Assembly (NCBI GenBank): GCA_936432065.2
Contig: OW386288.2
Coordinates: 13,256,706 to 13,320,705 of the forward strand
Reading direction: 5' to 3'
From: Rutpela maculata
Lineage: Eukaryota; Arthropoda; Insecta; Coleoptera; Cerambycidae
Length of the DNA stretch: 64,000 bases
Shown here: positions 47,801 through 62,800 of the stretch, one piece after another
Layout: each line of letters starts with the position of its first letter
How positions within the stretch are numbered: the first letter of the stretch is position 1
Translations under genes and position numbers: made by a program
The notes under the pieces: model-generated
Told to the model about the DNA's origin: nothing
The model's database searches: none
Seen by the model: only the letters and a program-made list of their open reading frames with translations

Positions 47801-50800
47801 TTTCGTTGAACACTGAATAACCGACGATCGATTTAACCTATTAAGGTAAGTTCAAAATATCTCGGGGGTTACAATACTTACTGTAAAACTCTATAATCTA
47901 AATCTAAAGGATCAGTTTTAAAAATAACAGAAGAATCACAGCTCATCACCACCCAATCCATCACGTGCTGGTAAATAGCAGGATCGAGTATTGTCCAGTC
48001 AAAATTCTCAGCCTGTACCAAAAGGGTTTTGGTTTTTTCGGCATAATTTTTCCTCACGTTGGGTTCGTTAGACAGTTTCACTATCAAATTGAGGAAACAC
48101 TGATAGACACGACCTTTCACCTGAGGAGGCGTATTTGTGAAATTATTCAACCAATTCGGCCATGGCACCGACATGAAGATGTGGCCCAAGAATGAGTGAC
48201 ATTCTGGTAGGTATTGGTCCACAACCTGAGGAGAAATACTTATTTTTATTATTACACGAAAATATTCACATTCACTTTTATTAACATTTGTATCATGAAT
48301 TAAGTTGTTTTTTTTTACAAAAAATTACAAAATAGTTGAGAAAATGTTCGATTAAAAAAAAACTTACCCTTAACATAAATTCGACGTCGATAACGGACGG
48401 CCAAAAGTTGTGCCAAGGAAAACTTAAGAATGTTTGATGTATGGGGAACAAAATATGATCTTTAACAGATGTATGTGCATAACTTGTAACATACCACTGC
48501 CATATGTAACTTAATATGCTGCTAGATGCTACAACAGGAATAACATATCTTCTTAACTGGTTTAGTTAACATCCTTTATTGTTTAACTACATCAAATTTG
48601 TTTTCCTATATTGAGATCTGAGATGTGGGAGGGGCTTATGTATAACATGATCAATATGGTAGAAAAATGTTCCCTTAAAATTAAAAACTATGCAAATAAA
48701 AGCCATTTGTGTACCAGACGATTTTTGGCTTTTTTTAAACCAGGTTAGGGTAAAAACGTATTAATGGAGAAGAGAATCAAAGGGCTCTGAAGATGATGAT
48801 TAAAGAACAATGAAAAAGTGTTCATAAAGCTGATGATTCAAGATTAGAAGAATATTCCCGTAATATCTGGAATGTTTAAAAATTATTTTAGGAATCATCA
48901 AATCTTCCAAACATAAAATCCATGATTATTCTAGGAATTAGATTGTGCTATCAAGTCCTTCGTTAAAAAGTTTTATAGCAGGAAAAATAATTATGAATGC
49001 AGGACATATCACTTTATATGGAAACATCAAAGAAAAATTGCAAAGTGACAAGTGAAACTGTTACTTCAATGTTTGTCAACAACAAATTTAAAAAGTTTGA
49101 TAAAGAGCAACATAATCCTTTCTTAAGTACAGGAGAAAGTCCTCCAAACTCCATTCTCCATTAATATGCTTCTGCAAGCTGGTGCACTTTTAGAGAACTA
49201 ATACCCTCTGTCAGATCTCCATATTTATAAAAACTGAATTAGGAAAAATTTCGCCCCTACATTTGGAAGTGACAGATTAGAAGTGAACTTACCAGGTAAT
49301 GTATGAATTACAAACATCACACACTCGACGAAGACATTTATAATCTTTTGCGCAAAACCTCCATCAGCAGGGATCCAAGGCAACAATATGGATCTGTCAT
49401 CAGCCAACTGTTGTATCCACGATGCCAAGTTCTCCTTTAAATTCTGCATTGAATATGGCACCAACCAAGGAGCAAACATGTCCCGAATGTAAGGCCAAAT
49501 TTTCTCGCATAATTTATCACCCAATAAGCCTGTAATAAATTTTTTAGTTGGAAACATATGATAACTATTATCCGAATATTACTGTACGTATATTTATAAT
49601 ATAATGATTGTTTGTCTAGGGAGGATTGCAAATAGCTTGTATTTGCTAATAATTCATTCATTTGTTCATTTATAGTATAGAGTTCGCAACAAATTTATTT
49701 CAATTAGGATAAAATATTAACAGTTCACACATTTTATAATTATTATTGTGCTACAACTGAAGTTGGCATACCTTGATGTGTGTTGAGCATACTGACAATG
49801 ATACCATGACCTGTCATTCCCATTAATATGACAAACACGTCCATGTAATTACGGCACTTTGGATAAAGCCCATAGAGGCCATACTGAAGCCTTTCCTGAG
49901 TGAAATGTCTCGATAGTAGTTCAGACGTCTGCAGTAGTTCTTGGTGTTGCAGCATCCTTTGGTGTTGGGCATACTGCCTTAGTTGGTCCCTTATATAGAA
50001 ACAATCAAATCAAATCAAAATATATTTTATTGTCCAGAAGACAACAAATCTGTAATACTTTATATAATGGTACATATATGGCCATATAGGTTCTAAATGA
50101 CCGTCTCTACCATCCCCTTACAACTTTCTATCGATGTACCAACTATCCTGTATGACAAAAGTAGAGAACATAAACTTGAGACACTCTATATTTAATTTGT
50201 TGGAAAAAGTGTGCAAGTTGTCATTTGCTTAATACCTAAATTATATTCTCTAAGTTGAACTACTTGGCTATGGTTTAACAAATAAGACTACAATAAGTTT
50301 AAGGTAATGCTTCTGAAACCACAGTGTTCAAGCTTATATAACCATATTTTATGATGGACATGGTCAAAGGTTTTTAATAAATCACAAGCCTTTGATCGAG
50401 TCTAGCATGAAATATTGTTACAGAAGCTTGGATACTATGGTTACGGAAGCATTACTTTGAAGTGGTTTCGGTTTTACTTGTCAAACTGTCGCCAAGTAGT
50501 TACTAGTTAAATTTATTCCGAGAAATTAATCGATTTTAATCTATTTGTCTGTTTTTAATCTATCTCTTGTACCAGTTGACTTGTGTAAACATTTGCTTGT
50601 ATTGACATGAATAAATTATTATTATTATTATGAGTCATAGGGTGCCTCGAGGTTCTGTTCTTGGCCCAATCTTATTTCGGTTGTATATTAACGACCCGAC
50701 TGAAACTGAAATTAAAGGAAAATTCACCTTATGTAACAAACGATACTTTGAATACCCTATTCCCAATAGATCTTTACATGTATGATTTGCTCTTTTATCT

Positions 50801-53800
50801 AGATTTAAGCACTCTTGTTAAACTAACCTTAGCGGCAATTTCAGATTTATCACGACTGGCTGTGACAATGAATTCAAAATATCCAACCAAACCGATATGG
50901 AAAGTAGATTGGTCTCGGGATTCCCACTGCTGGCCTTCAGAAGATGCATTAAAACCTCCCCATAGTGTTCGGGAAATTGATATTCGAAAACGGTCAATAA
51001 ATGTCTTCGATAAAGACCGTGGAGCATTAGAGCTTCGACTACAGGCTCAAAGCCTAACGAGCTGAGTGCTTTGATGACCATCTGGATAAACTGGGACCTT
51101 TGACTGAGTTTCGGTTGCTTGGCTTCAAGCCAGTTATCTACCTCAAACTGAAACATATATTTTTTAAAACCATTCCCTGTTTTGATCAGTCACGGGCTAC
51201 CATATTATCAAAATAGTCAAGTTAATTCATAATGGTGACTAAAACTGCAACGCTTTGTATTACTGGTCTGTCCAATTAGCAAAAGTGATACAGGTTTCTG
51301 TTACTTTTACATCATTGACATAGCAGTACTATTCGAGAGACCGGTAGTTCAACGATTGCTAGATCTATGACTATTTGAATCAACATCACTTGAAAACTTC
51401 ACGAAAATTATAAGATAGTAAATCTTACCTTTGATAGAAGAGCAAACGTAATGTCATATTTCTGGCCAATCTCTTTGCAAATAGTGGAATACATCAACAG
51501 CAAGTTGGCAGTTCCTACATTGCTTGGGGCAAAATGAGGGGCAAGATAAATACCCAGATTGGGTTCTTTAAGGATTTTCTGGAGTAATCTAGGCATTTCA
51601 TACTCGACTCCGCATATGTGCGACTGAAATATAATAGTAAATGAAAATCATTAATGTAAAAGTAATTATGTCTTTGCCACTATCAGTCCAAGTATCGCTA
51701 AAAGGCAGTGGATTTCCGGTCATCATGAGGTCAAAACAAGAATCGGCTTTAGGTGTTTTGAAAAATGTGACTATTTTTCATGTACAATAATTAACATCTC
51801 ACCTAATGAGCGATAATTTATTTATTTATTTATTATTAAGATTTTTGTAATTTTGAAGAATGATGAAAAGGAGTAAGTTTTATTGGAAAATATGGTACAT
51901 GATACTCAAATCTTTAACTCAAGTTTTATGGCCAGGGTTGATATTTTAAACGAAGATGATCAAAAATCATTATGAAACTCTGATCACTTCCCATGGTATG
52001 GCCGGGCAACAGGGCTGTCCTTATCTATAATGAGCAGCTCTGATGAATCAGAGTCAAGAAGTTGGTTCTTGATGAACACTTATGACATCTGCTGCTCAAC
52101 ATAAATAAATAAAAATAATTGTACTGACAGTAAAAATTACAAGCAATGTCTAAAAGTTACATGGTCTAAGACCGCGAAGAAAATACATACAATTTTAACA
52201 AATACAATTACCTGCCCCAACTTTTCAATGCAAGTAGAAAATAAACTCCTTGTGGGAAGATAGGAGTTGTTTTCTTCATTTAAAAGCGATAATATGTGGT
52301 AGAACAGCTCCACTCCTAACTCTGCTGTAGCCGGATTGCATTTAAGTTGACCTTGCAAAATTCTACAAACAATAAAAATGGAGGTTGGTACATTTTGCAT
52401 ATTGAAACATTTAGAAAAAAAAAAAAAAATAATTCGATAAACCGATAGGAGATTGTTGCTTACTTACCTGATTGTTTGTTGAATTGCCACCGAAGCTGTG
52501 CATAAACTTAATGGGGGAGACTGCAGTGATTTGGCCAAGAGAGACTCATATGCGTTACGATTCGTTTGCACTTGATGTTCTATTCTCTCATTTATTCTAG
52601 CTTCCTACAACAAAAATCAATTTGCGGTTACTGTTTTAAAGAAAAAACAGTTAAGAAATGTATAATGCTGAGTTACCAAATACGAGAAATACTTTAACTG
52701 CTGTGCAAACTGTGGCACTGTGTACAAGGGATTGGATCGAGAGTTTGATTAAACTTGACCGTTATGGCATACGAGACAATAATCTTGAACATGTTAGGTC
52801 ATATCTAGATGAGAGGAATCAAATAACTAAATGAAATGATGGCATCACCCGATTACATTCAGTTTTCTATGGAGTACCTCAAGGCTCGGTATTAGGACTT
52901 CTCTTTATAATCTACTTAAATGATACCACTCTGCTTAAATAAAAATGTATATTCTACATGCTAAGAAGATGGTATCGCTCTCATAGTCAAGTTGAAAGGC
53001 GCTATTGTATCTGAAACTCTTCTGTTCAAGTACTAGGTGTACACTAGGTATATATTTAGTGTATTAAACTGGCTACCTCATATAAACTTCTTGACTGATG
53101 GTTGGCCATATCAATTTGTTTTGAGACAGTTAAATAATACAGTTCCACAACCTATGTAAAAATGGTGTATTTTGACTTGCTTCACAGCATCATGTCCTAC
53201 CCAATTCTCCTTTGGGGAGGATAATGCCATGCTCAAAGGATATATCTTCTACAAAAATGAGCAGCTCAAATTATTGCACAAACTGGTTATTCGGAACATT
53301 GCAGATCCTTGTAAAGTTTTGGAATTATGACATCTTCCTGCTTTATTTTAGAGTAACAACTTTTTATTAGACAAGAATTAAACTATGAGACAGGGTGATG
53401 TACACCAATACAATACAGGAAATAACGACTCTCAATATGGACTTTTAAAAGTATAGAAATCTTTTTTATACCGCAACATAAAAATTTGTAATAAGTTGCC
53501 TGTTGATTTAAGATTTTGCTCTCTGTCTGTTAAAATGCGTAAAAACTTAGGTAAAGAACCCACTTTTGGTACATATGTTATACATTATTGTAAAACTGAT
53601 GCCTAACTGTAAGTTTTAGATCTCAAAAATAAATTATTCTATTCATGGACAAACTCTACAGTGTTCTCAGATACTCTTTATAAAATCTTTTGTTTGATGA
53701 AAAAATAACTTTGCAACTGAGAATTTGAAAACGTATTGTTAGTTCTAGTTCTTAACATCGAGTTAACAATTTCAACTACTGACCTGCATCTCCAACATTA

Positions 53801-56800
53801 TGACAGCTCCTCCAGAACAGTGCACAGCCTGGTTCCTCCCTTTACAGGGCACCTTCTTCTTAACCTTATTCAAAACAGACCTGTACAGTTGCGGGATTAA
53901 TTCCTGGTAAGAACAGTCCAGCGCCTTGTGCTCGGACAGCTTCAAAGTGTGATTATGCGCGAACTGCGTCAATACCTTGAAACACTGTTCGAGTGATCTA
54001 AACATGTCGTCTTTGCTACTATAGTCAATTTTTGGTACCGCTGGCGCAGCGATGGTTATGGAAGGAGGCTCTTTGGGACTATCGTACGAGGTAAGTCTTC
54101 TAAGTATTCTTTCTTTAGGATCCGAACTCTCCACTCTGCCACCTGGGTTCAACAGTGGCTTGTTGACGTTAGTCTTCTCGCGGAAATTTGCGACCCGCCA
54201 TGTTCGAATGCACAACTGCTGTTCTATTTTCAATTGCTCGTAGTCCAGATATTCATACCAAGGAGCCTAAAAGTGAAAACGTAGTGTCATTCATTTATGC
54301 AAACAAACTACAAGTCATTGAACGTTAAACTTGGTAGCTGGCTCTTAGTAAATTTAATAATAATAGTAAAATAGGCAGACCAGCTTCCACATAAATAAAT
54401 CAAAAAGTTTTTCACCTGGAATCTATTTCAAAAAAGGTTGCATCAAAATGAATGGTCAGTAGCTCATAACGTAAATAAATCCGTTGCTGGCTCTTAGTCC
54501 ACTAATAGTTTTTGAGACATCGGCCACTGAATGTTCATCCACACTGTAAATATCACAAAACTTGTTCTGCCTAAAAGTTCTACAAAAATAGTTACCCAAC
54601 CCTGTTGGGGGCCAACATTTGACCCCCTGGAAAGACCGTTTTTTTCTGTATGCATTTTGATATGGTAAAGCCAACACTTTTAAACAGATTTCCCACGAAA
54701 AACTTTTTCATCCATTTTCAGAAGTAACACCTTTTAAATTTTATTAGACTATATTATACATACCGGGGTTCCTTGCATAATAAGCGTCAGTAAAGCCGGC
54801 TCGTACTGAGCAGGCAGGTTTTTCAACAAAACGTTGTTCTCTTGTAGTCTCGGCTCCTCTAGCCATAACGAGAAAGCACGAAATACCTTATGACAAGTCT
54901 GATAAAACTGTTTCTTACATAATTCGTCGTTCTCTTCATCTTTAATGTCTAGTTTGCATTGAAAGTAATCCACACTTTCTTGCAATCTTCTCTTGAGTTT
55001 CTTCAGAAAGGCGAAATTTACTATGCCGTCAAAGAACTTATCGCCGACACACGATCTATCCACCACAGTGGTAGATGGAATTCGAGCTAAGTACAGTGTG
55101 AAAAAATGTTGCCACAATAAGGGAAGTAGAGGATGGTCGAGAGGTGTGTCTAGCGCCTGTTGGGCCCAGCGGTATATGCAGAGCGAAGCAGATGTGAAGA
55201 CGGGGGCTTTGACGATATTTGCTGCTTTCTGAAACACAATGTACATTATTTTTTTTTATATACAATAGAATTCGAATTTATCAAAAGATTTGCCTCATGC
55301 GAAATAACAATGTTAAAAAAGAGGCCTTTCTGCCATCCATGGTAACGTCTCTTTTTTTTTTTACTAATTTTGGGGTGCTGAAAACGAATCAGTCATGCGT
55401 TTTGGCGAAAAATCTCGGGAACACATTAAAAAACAACCCTTATTTGGGAGTGACATTGGAATTGATATTAGTCTAAATACTAAGTTTCGATAACTAAGTA
55501 GAAAAAGAAGTAAAAAAACCAAATTGATCCCTTCAACCCTCCTCTCCATTCCCTCACCAGGTACTATAGAAGTTACTATGACTGCTATCTAGTTATTTAC
55601 AAAAAAGGGCTTTTTTGGCCCATCCGTAGTAAAGTGTGGAAACCATCTTTTTTTACTAATTTTGCGGTGCTGAATACGAATTTGTCATCAAAATTGACTA
55701 AAAACATCGGGAAGACAGTAAAAAACAACCTTTTGGGGGGTGGCATTGAAATTGATATTAGAACTTGCAACAAAAAGTTATTCTTTAGCGCAGGAAATTC
55801 TTTCAAAATGCTCAGTTTCGTTGGGTAAGTAGAAAAAGAAGCAAAAATTCTAAATTCAGGACCCCAAAATTAGTAAAAAAAAAAAAAAAAAAAAAAAGAT
55901 GGCTTCCACACTTTACCACGGATGGGTCAAAAAAGCCCCTTTTAAAAAAGGGGCTTGTTATGTTAAAATGTTAAAACATTGTTCTAATTTAGGGGAGGTA
56001 TCTTCAAACATGACAACATGGGAAAGGGGGGGGTGATAAAAATTTGCATGACGTAAATTTTTAATGGCCCCTAAGAGGACTCAATGGGGAACTCTTTGCT
56101 AGACCTTGTTTTTGTAAGTAAAAGGTGTTGTCGAACTAAAAATAGTTTTCACTTAGATACAGTACAAATAATGAAATGATTTCATCTTTTATATCTATAT
56201 TAATGTTCTTTTGATTGTTTCGAGGCACTCTAATCTAAGTGTGTTTTTATGCACTGGTCTTTTACTGCAGTGGTTCATGACATAACAAGTTGATAAGGCA
56301 GAACTCTAGATACTCACATAGGTATAGTATCTGGTTAGGTTTGTTAAGAAAAACAAAAAGCACATATCAGGTACATATAACTTTTGAAGAGGAGGGTTAG
56401 ATAAGCTTAATAAAAAATTGTCATAAAAATCGATGTTGTCCGAAAGAATTCAGAGGTAATACCCTATTTTTACCGTCAAACACTGGACTAACAGCTCGAT
56501 TTTAGCAAGCGAAAGAGGCATATTTGAATGTGCGTCAGTTCTGCAGTAGGTACGTGAAGATAGCACGGTGTGTCGCACAGACTGTGGAGCGCTGTTTAAA
56601 ACGAAAATTTATTAATTCCAATTTAAAGTTATATAAAATAATACAGTATATAAAATTACGAATTAGGTACAGATTTACTGCAAATTTACTGGTGAGGCAA
56701 TGCCTAATCTGCCTCATGGAACAAGCCGCTACTGTCTTGCAGGTCCACTAACATGTTACTGTTAAAAATTTTAAATGTTTTAAGAATGAAGATTGTCTCA

Positions 56801-59800
56801 CCTTAATAGCTTGATCAACGTTTACTTTCCCCTTCTGTTTGCTGAGCTGAATTAAAAGCTCATTCCATAATCCAGAGTGCACTTCCCTCTCTTGATGTTC
56901 AACAGCAAGCAATATGTAAGCCAGCCAGGTATAATTGGACAGAGAATTGGGTATGAGGCTACCATTTGGGTTCGAACTGGATACCCACTTGAAGAGAGAG
57001 CTTATTGTTCCAGTCTGTTCTTGTGGTGTTCCACACTAAAAAAACGTAAATGATGAAAGTTCAATTTTGCTGCGGCCAAATTCTTATTAAATTCAGATCG
57101 AGAATACCGAAAAAATATAAATTCACTCGTACATAAGGAACAAATACAAAATCTTGTAACTATACAGGATTTACAAGCCTATATGAATTATTTCCAAATA
57201 AATTCTGTCAATGTATTTACCTGGAATCTTTTATGATATCTTTAAGCACAAAATGGTTCAAAGTTAACCTATTAGAAACACTCTTTGCTCTTTTTTGGAT
57301 CTTTCAGAAAAAAAAAATCTCTTCAAAAATATCTTGAATATGATATCATAAAGGATTTGGGTAAATTTTGCAGCAAATAATTTATACTTGGTGGTTTTTT
57401 AGGTCGCTAAATACAAATATGATATCTAAATAAATTCAAAATGACGGATTACATATGACCAACAAATGGAAGAATCATGCAAAACTCATTGAAAAAAATT
57501 TAAAAGTAGTTTAAACATTATAGTTAGTCTTTTGAGGTCGCTGAATACTAGTTTTATATTTAAAATTGTGGATTTAAAGGGAATCGTGCAAAATCTATAA
57601 AAAAATATAATAGTGATTTAAAGATTGTACTTAAAGCCTTATAGGTGTTCGAGTTCACTAGACAAGAATTTCATATACAAAATTCGAAGTTCTAGGAGGT
57701 ATAGCTGCATATAAAAGAAAAGTTTCTGAGGCTGTTTTTTAAAATCGAGTGTAAATAAATAAAATACTTCTTCAATATTCAATATTTCTGTTCTGCGTAA
57801 AAACATTTTCATTTTTAAAAGAAAATAAACTGAATTAAAACACAAAAACACACTTTGAGCTCCTGATATATTTAGTTACAAATTATCGAATGATCATGAA
57901 TTTCATATTCAATATTTATCTTTAAAATCTAAGGTTTTACATTTAAACTATTTTTGCTTAAAATCTTATGAAATTTCCTTTAAAGAGAAGGAAAAACAAA
58001 GGGAGAGTGCATAAGAAAGCGAGGGGAGGGGATGAAAACACCTTATAATTACTTACTTGATGTAGGTCCCGCAAAATATTATAAACAACCTCCAAAGCAT
58101 CGGTATGGAAAAAACCTGTCCTTACGATGACATCCAACAGATATATTATTCCGTCATCCTTATTCCAACCGGGCACGGAAACCAATGAATTCATCCACAG
58201 CCTCACCAAACATCTCGGACTTTCAAGGTCGTAATAAGCAAAGTTAACAATCTGCGTCTCGATCATGTTGCCAAATTGTTGCAACACCGTGTTCTGGGTG
58301 TATACCAAGCTCTTCGCCATCGAAATATAACCTCTGTCGGCGTTCAATAGATTGGCTAGTATCACTTGGAATTTCTCGCAGTTTATTATGCACTCCTGGT
58401 CGTTTATGAACAACGGAACAATCTGGTAGAGCGCAAATAGAACCGCCTCATGTTTCTGCTGCGATTGAAGCAACAAGAGTTGAGATAAGCCTTTGGTGCA
58501 GATTAGGGGTATTAGGTGGCCCCAGGTTGTCATCAGGATTGTAACGAAGGATGCTAAAGGTTTTTGCTCCCTTATTCCTAAAACATATTTTTTTTCTCAT
58601 TGAGATTGTTGATTCCTAGGTATTTGTTGGTAAATAATAAAATATTCACAAATTTGAATGTAAGTAAAAAAAAAACTAATTTTTGAAATTTAAAAACTTA
58701 ATATACAGTGTCAACATAACTTTAAATGATCTATATTTTCCAACCCTACCGTATGTATATCAGTGTGGTGTTTATTTTGCAACCTCAAAATTTTTTAAAG
58801 TGCTCTCGCCAGAATGTCTTTATTTTATGAAATAATAATTCTTATCAAAGATTGACGCAATAGGATCGTTTCCTTCAACAAAATTTACAAAAAAGCATAT
58901 TAAATATACATTGCATATATCATATTAAAAAAAGTTCTAATCATCACATGCAAAAACAAATTGGTTTTGAAAATAAAAAGGCGGTATATAATGAGAATTC
59001 CATTCTAGAGAATTTTCATATTTTCATTTATCATATTGATGGTAGTGCTCTGTTAATTTGTTGTTTACGTTTACATTGTGTGTTTAATATTCGTTTATAA
59101 TGGAACCTAATTTTGTGAAAGGTACTTCAGAGAATTTACCCATAGTGGATTTTTATACACGGTACACAGTATCTACTGCTGTTTGAAACGGATTTTCCCT
59201 CAAATAGCCAAGGAGCGCTTCATCTTGAGCGAGATTTGAACTTCTCGGTCGGCCTGAACCGTTTTTTCTCTTTATGATATCTTCCTCCTCTTACCTTTTC
59301 TTCATACTCATAACGGTACTTTTATTTAAGAGATAATGGTTAGCAACTCCGAGCTCTTGGCAGATGGCGTTGATATGATAATATCGGACGTGTTTACCCT
59401 TATCAAATGCAATCCAAAGTTGAATATTAGGTTTGTAAGTTTGTAGCTCGAAAAAGATGCCTACTAGTACCACAATAATATCTGTGTCAACTGTACTTAT
59501 GAGGATGTTGGTTGCACCCTTTTATAATGCATCCAATATATGAAGACACATTCTGGTATCAGCTTCTTCTTGGTCAGTTTGGGACATCGGTGCACTGCTA
59601 TTTTTTGAAATAACAGATGTATATTTCTTTACCTTCTTGCAAGTCATAAGCTGCGACTGCATCCAGTGATGCAAAATTTCATGAAACTTAAAATTTGTGA
59701 AATTTCAATGACATTTTTATGAAAGTTTCGAAATTCATCTGAAATTTATGAAATTTCTGAAATATAAAATTGAACATAAGTATCGTGAAACTTTCGTGAA

Positions 59801-62800
59801 ATTTCAATGAAACTTTCATTTTATGAAATTTAATTGAATAATTCTGTAATATTATGAAAGTTATGTGAAATTTCATTGAAATATTTCATGAAATGATGAA
59901 AATTTCATGACACTTAAAATTTGTGACATTTTTGTGAGTTTCGAAATTCATCTGAAATTTCTGAAATATAAAATTAAACATAAATATCGTGAAATTTCAA
60001 TGAAACTTTCATTTTATGAAATTTAATTGAATAATTCCCTAATATTATGAAAGTTAGGTGAAATATCATTGAAATATTTCATGAAATGATGAAACTTAAT
60101 TTTTTAAACTTCCGAGGGATAATGACAAATAAATCCCACTTTTGAAACTACAGTGGGTTTAGTCTGTTGTCCTTGCTTCATTTTTGCTGTAGGTGTAGGA
60201 CATACAGGCGGAAATGACGCAGACGTGGTAGATGTGGATGGGGATTCGGCAGCTCTGGATGCAGATGATAGAGTTTATTGCATTCTATTATCAAAGATTA
60301 GAGAATTAATTTCTAATATTTGCTATTATGGTAGCTGAAATTTTATTACAACAGTTTAGGTGGTGTTTCATGCGCGACGCATTTTTGACAAACGTTTTAC
60401 TTATTACAAAATCTTTAAGTCACATTGTTAATATTTTGGGAAAACGCAAAATATTTCCGGGTAACATTTTTTGATTTCATTTTGTTGACTTATGGGTTTT
60501 AACTTTAACACTTTTAACTGCGTTTCTTCGCTTTCCCGCGACTTTAAACTAACCTATAACCTAACCTCATTGGTTGAAAACAAGCTAAAAATGCGCGCGA
60601 AATTCAAATTTCGTTTAACGCAACGGAAATACAGATTTTGTGGCTGAAACTTTCATGAAAGTTTCAAAAACATTGTAATTTTCAGATTAATCTGAAACTT
60701 TCATAAAACTCAGATATTTCAGAAATTTATGAGGGTGCGGTGAAACTTTCAGAAATTTCAAATTGAAATTGAAACTTTCAAAATGAAATTTGAAATTTTG
60801 CATTACTGACTGCATCACTTAGTAGGGTAAACAGTTCTGTCTTGTTATCTGGATTCTTCAGGAATGTAACAAAGTTTTTACGCAGTGTGGTTTCCCTTGC
60901 GACTTTCTCCTTTCTCCACACGTGTAGTTTCCTTCAGACTATCTGGCTTGTATATGTCCCATACAACATCAATTCGTAGGCAATCCTAATGAAAAAAAAA
61001 AAAAATACCTCTGTCATAAACACTGGAAGATAAATGATCGCGTCATATTTAGAAAGTCTGGATGCTTGTACTTCGCAAAATATTAAAGTTACAAAAGCAG
61101 ATCTAGTCTAAAGTTGTGGCAAATTTAGTCTAGATTACAATTGATTTGAATAGTGTTGCTATAAACCCAACCGATTTTCGTAATAACCTGAAAAAAGTTC
61201 AAAACTTTGGAAGCTTGTATCTCGCAAAATATTAAAGTTACAAAAGCAGCTCTGGTCTCAAATTGTAGCAAATTTAGATTAAATTAAATCCTTTTTGCTA
61301 CAAACCCAGAAGTTGGGGAGATAAAAGTAGAAAATTTACAGTTACAGTCCAAAGAAAACAAAGATAGCGTCGTATTTCAAGATGGAGGACACTGAAATCG
61401 GGCACCCCCCCCTTGAATTGATAGTACTGAGGATATATAAGAACTTGCTTTGGCGCTTTAATCCAGCAGGTCACGATTCTGGCTAGTATTTGTTCTAAGC
61501 CACCACACTAATATGGTTCTATCAATGTGACACCTTCTCTCTGCAGTATTATTCATGACGTTAAGCTTACATAATGTCCAAAATTCTATTTGGAAATCAT
61601 TATTTGGTCAATTTGCAGGATTCGTTTTTAGAAAATTCTTATTTAAATTAAATCTAATGAAAAATGTCTTGTTCCTGGAGATACTTTTTTAATTAAGTGG
61701 TCTTCTAGGGTGCTTTTCATCATCACCATCGTCTGCACTTTGCTTCAATGTATTTACAGTTGATCCATTATTTCATTATCTACTGTGAAATTTTTGTTGT
61801 TGAAAAATTGATGCTGCATATCGTGGTTCACCGCGCCTTAAAACAAGCTCTTTGGCACCTGTTCCTTATGCAATCATAATAAAGGTTATTTTGGCATCAA
61901 ACAGACCCAACTCGGGGAGAAGCAAACTAAATTAAAACATTTTTCGTAATAAAAAAAAAAAAAGAATAACCTTTCATTAGGATGTCGTATTGTTCCAATT
62001 CTGCAACCCTTCCAAGTTCCCTGAAAGCTTTATCGCTTATATGCAGCTTCAACCGCAAAATCGTTTGCCATGCCCATGGTATAATACCAGGTTCTTGGTC
62101 GGCAGCATGTACAACCAAAATTGCAACGTCACAATGCATCTCATGTGGAAGGGAATCCCAATTAAGCCTTGACAGGATCATCCTGGCTAATTTGCTATTG
62201 TTTGTCGTTATTGAATTTTTTAATAATAACCTGAAATTAAACATTTTTATTATACTATGAGATGAAAAAAGAAACAAGCTAACTTCTGACAATTATTCAT
62301 GTCATAGTTAAAATTCTTTTAAACTACCAAAGCAAAAGAAAAAGGAAAAATGCCGAATCTTTACAATCAGATAATCCCATTAAAAAAATATTGCACATAT
62401 CAACTATTGTTATTGTAAGTTTGGTAAATATATTTGCTTATTCGTTTGAAATTATAAAAACTGAGATGTAATACCTTGTAATCACTTCCAAGTCACCGTC
62501 AGTAATTTTCCAAATCGACAACGGCAGTTCTTCATACAGATATAAAACCAAAGAGCCTATTTTGTCGATATTTTCTTTGACCTCCTTCAAAATATTGGAC
62601 AGCAAATGTGGATGCTTTGAAGTTAAATGTGTAAGGAGAATCCTGGCAGACTTTGAACAACTCTCCTTTGTACTTTCAGTTATAAACCCAACCTTTGCAG
62701 AGGTAAAAAAAAAAATCAGATAAATAAACAAATGCGACAAATATTCAGTGTACCTACATACCTTTAATAAATCTATAGTAGCAGCATAAATGAAGTCGAT

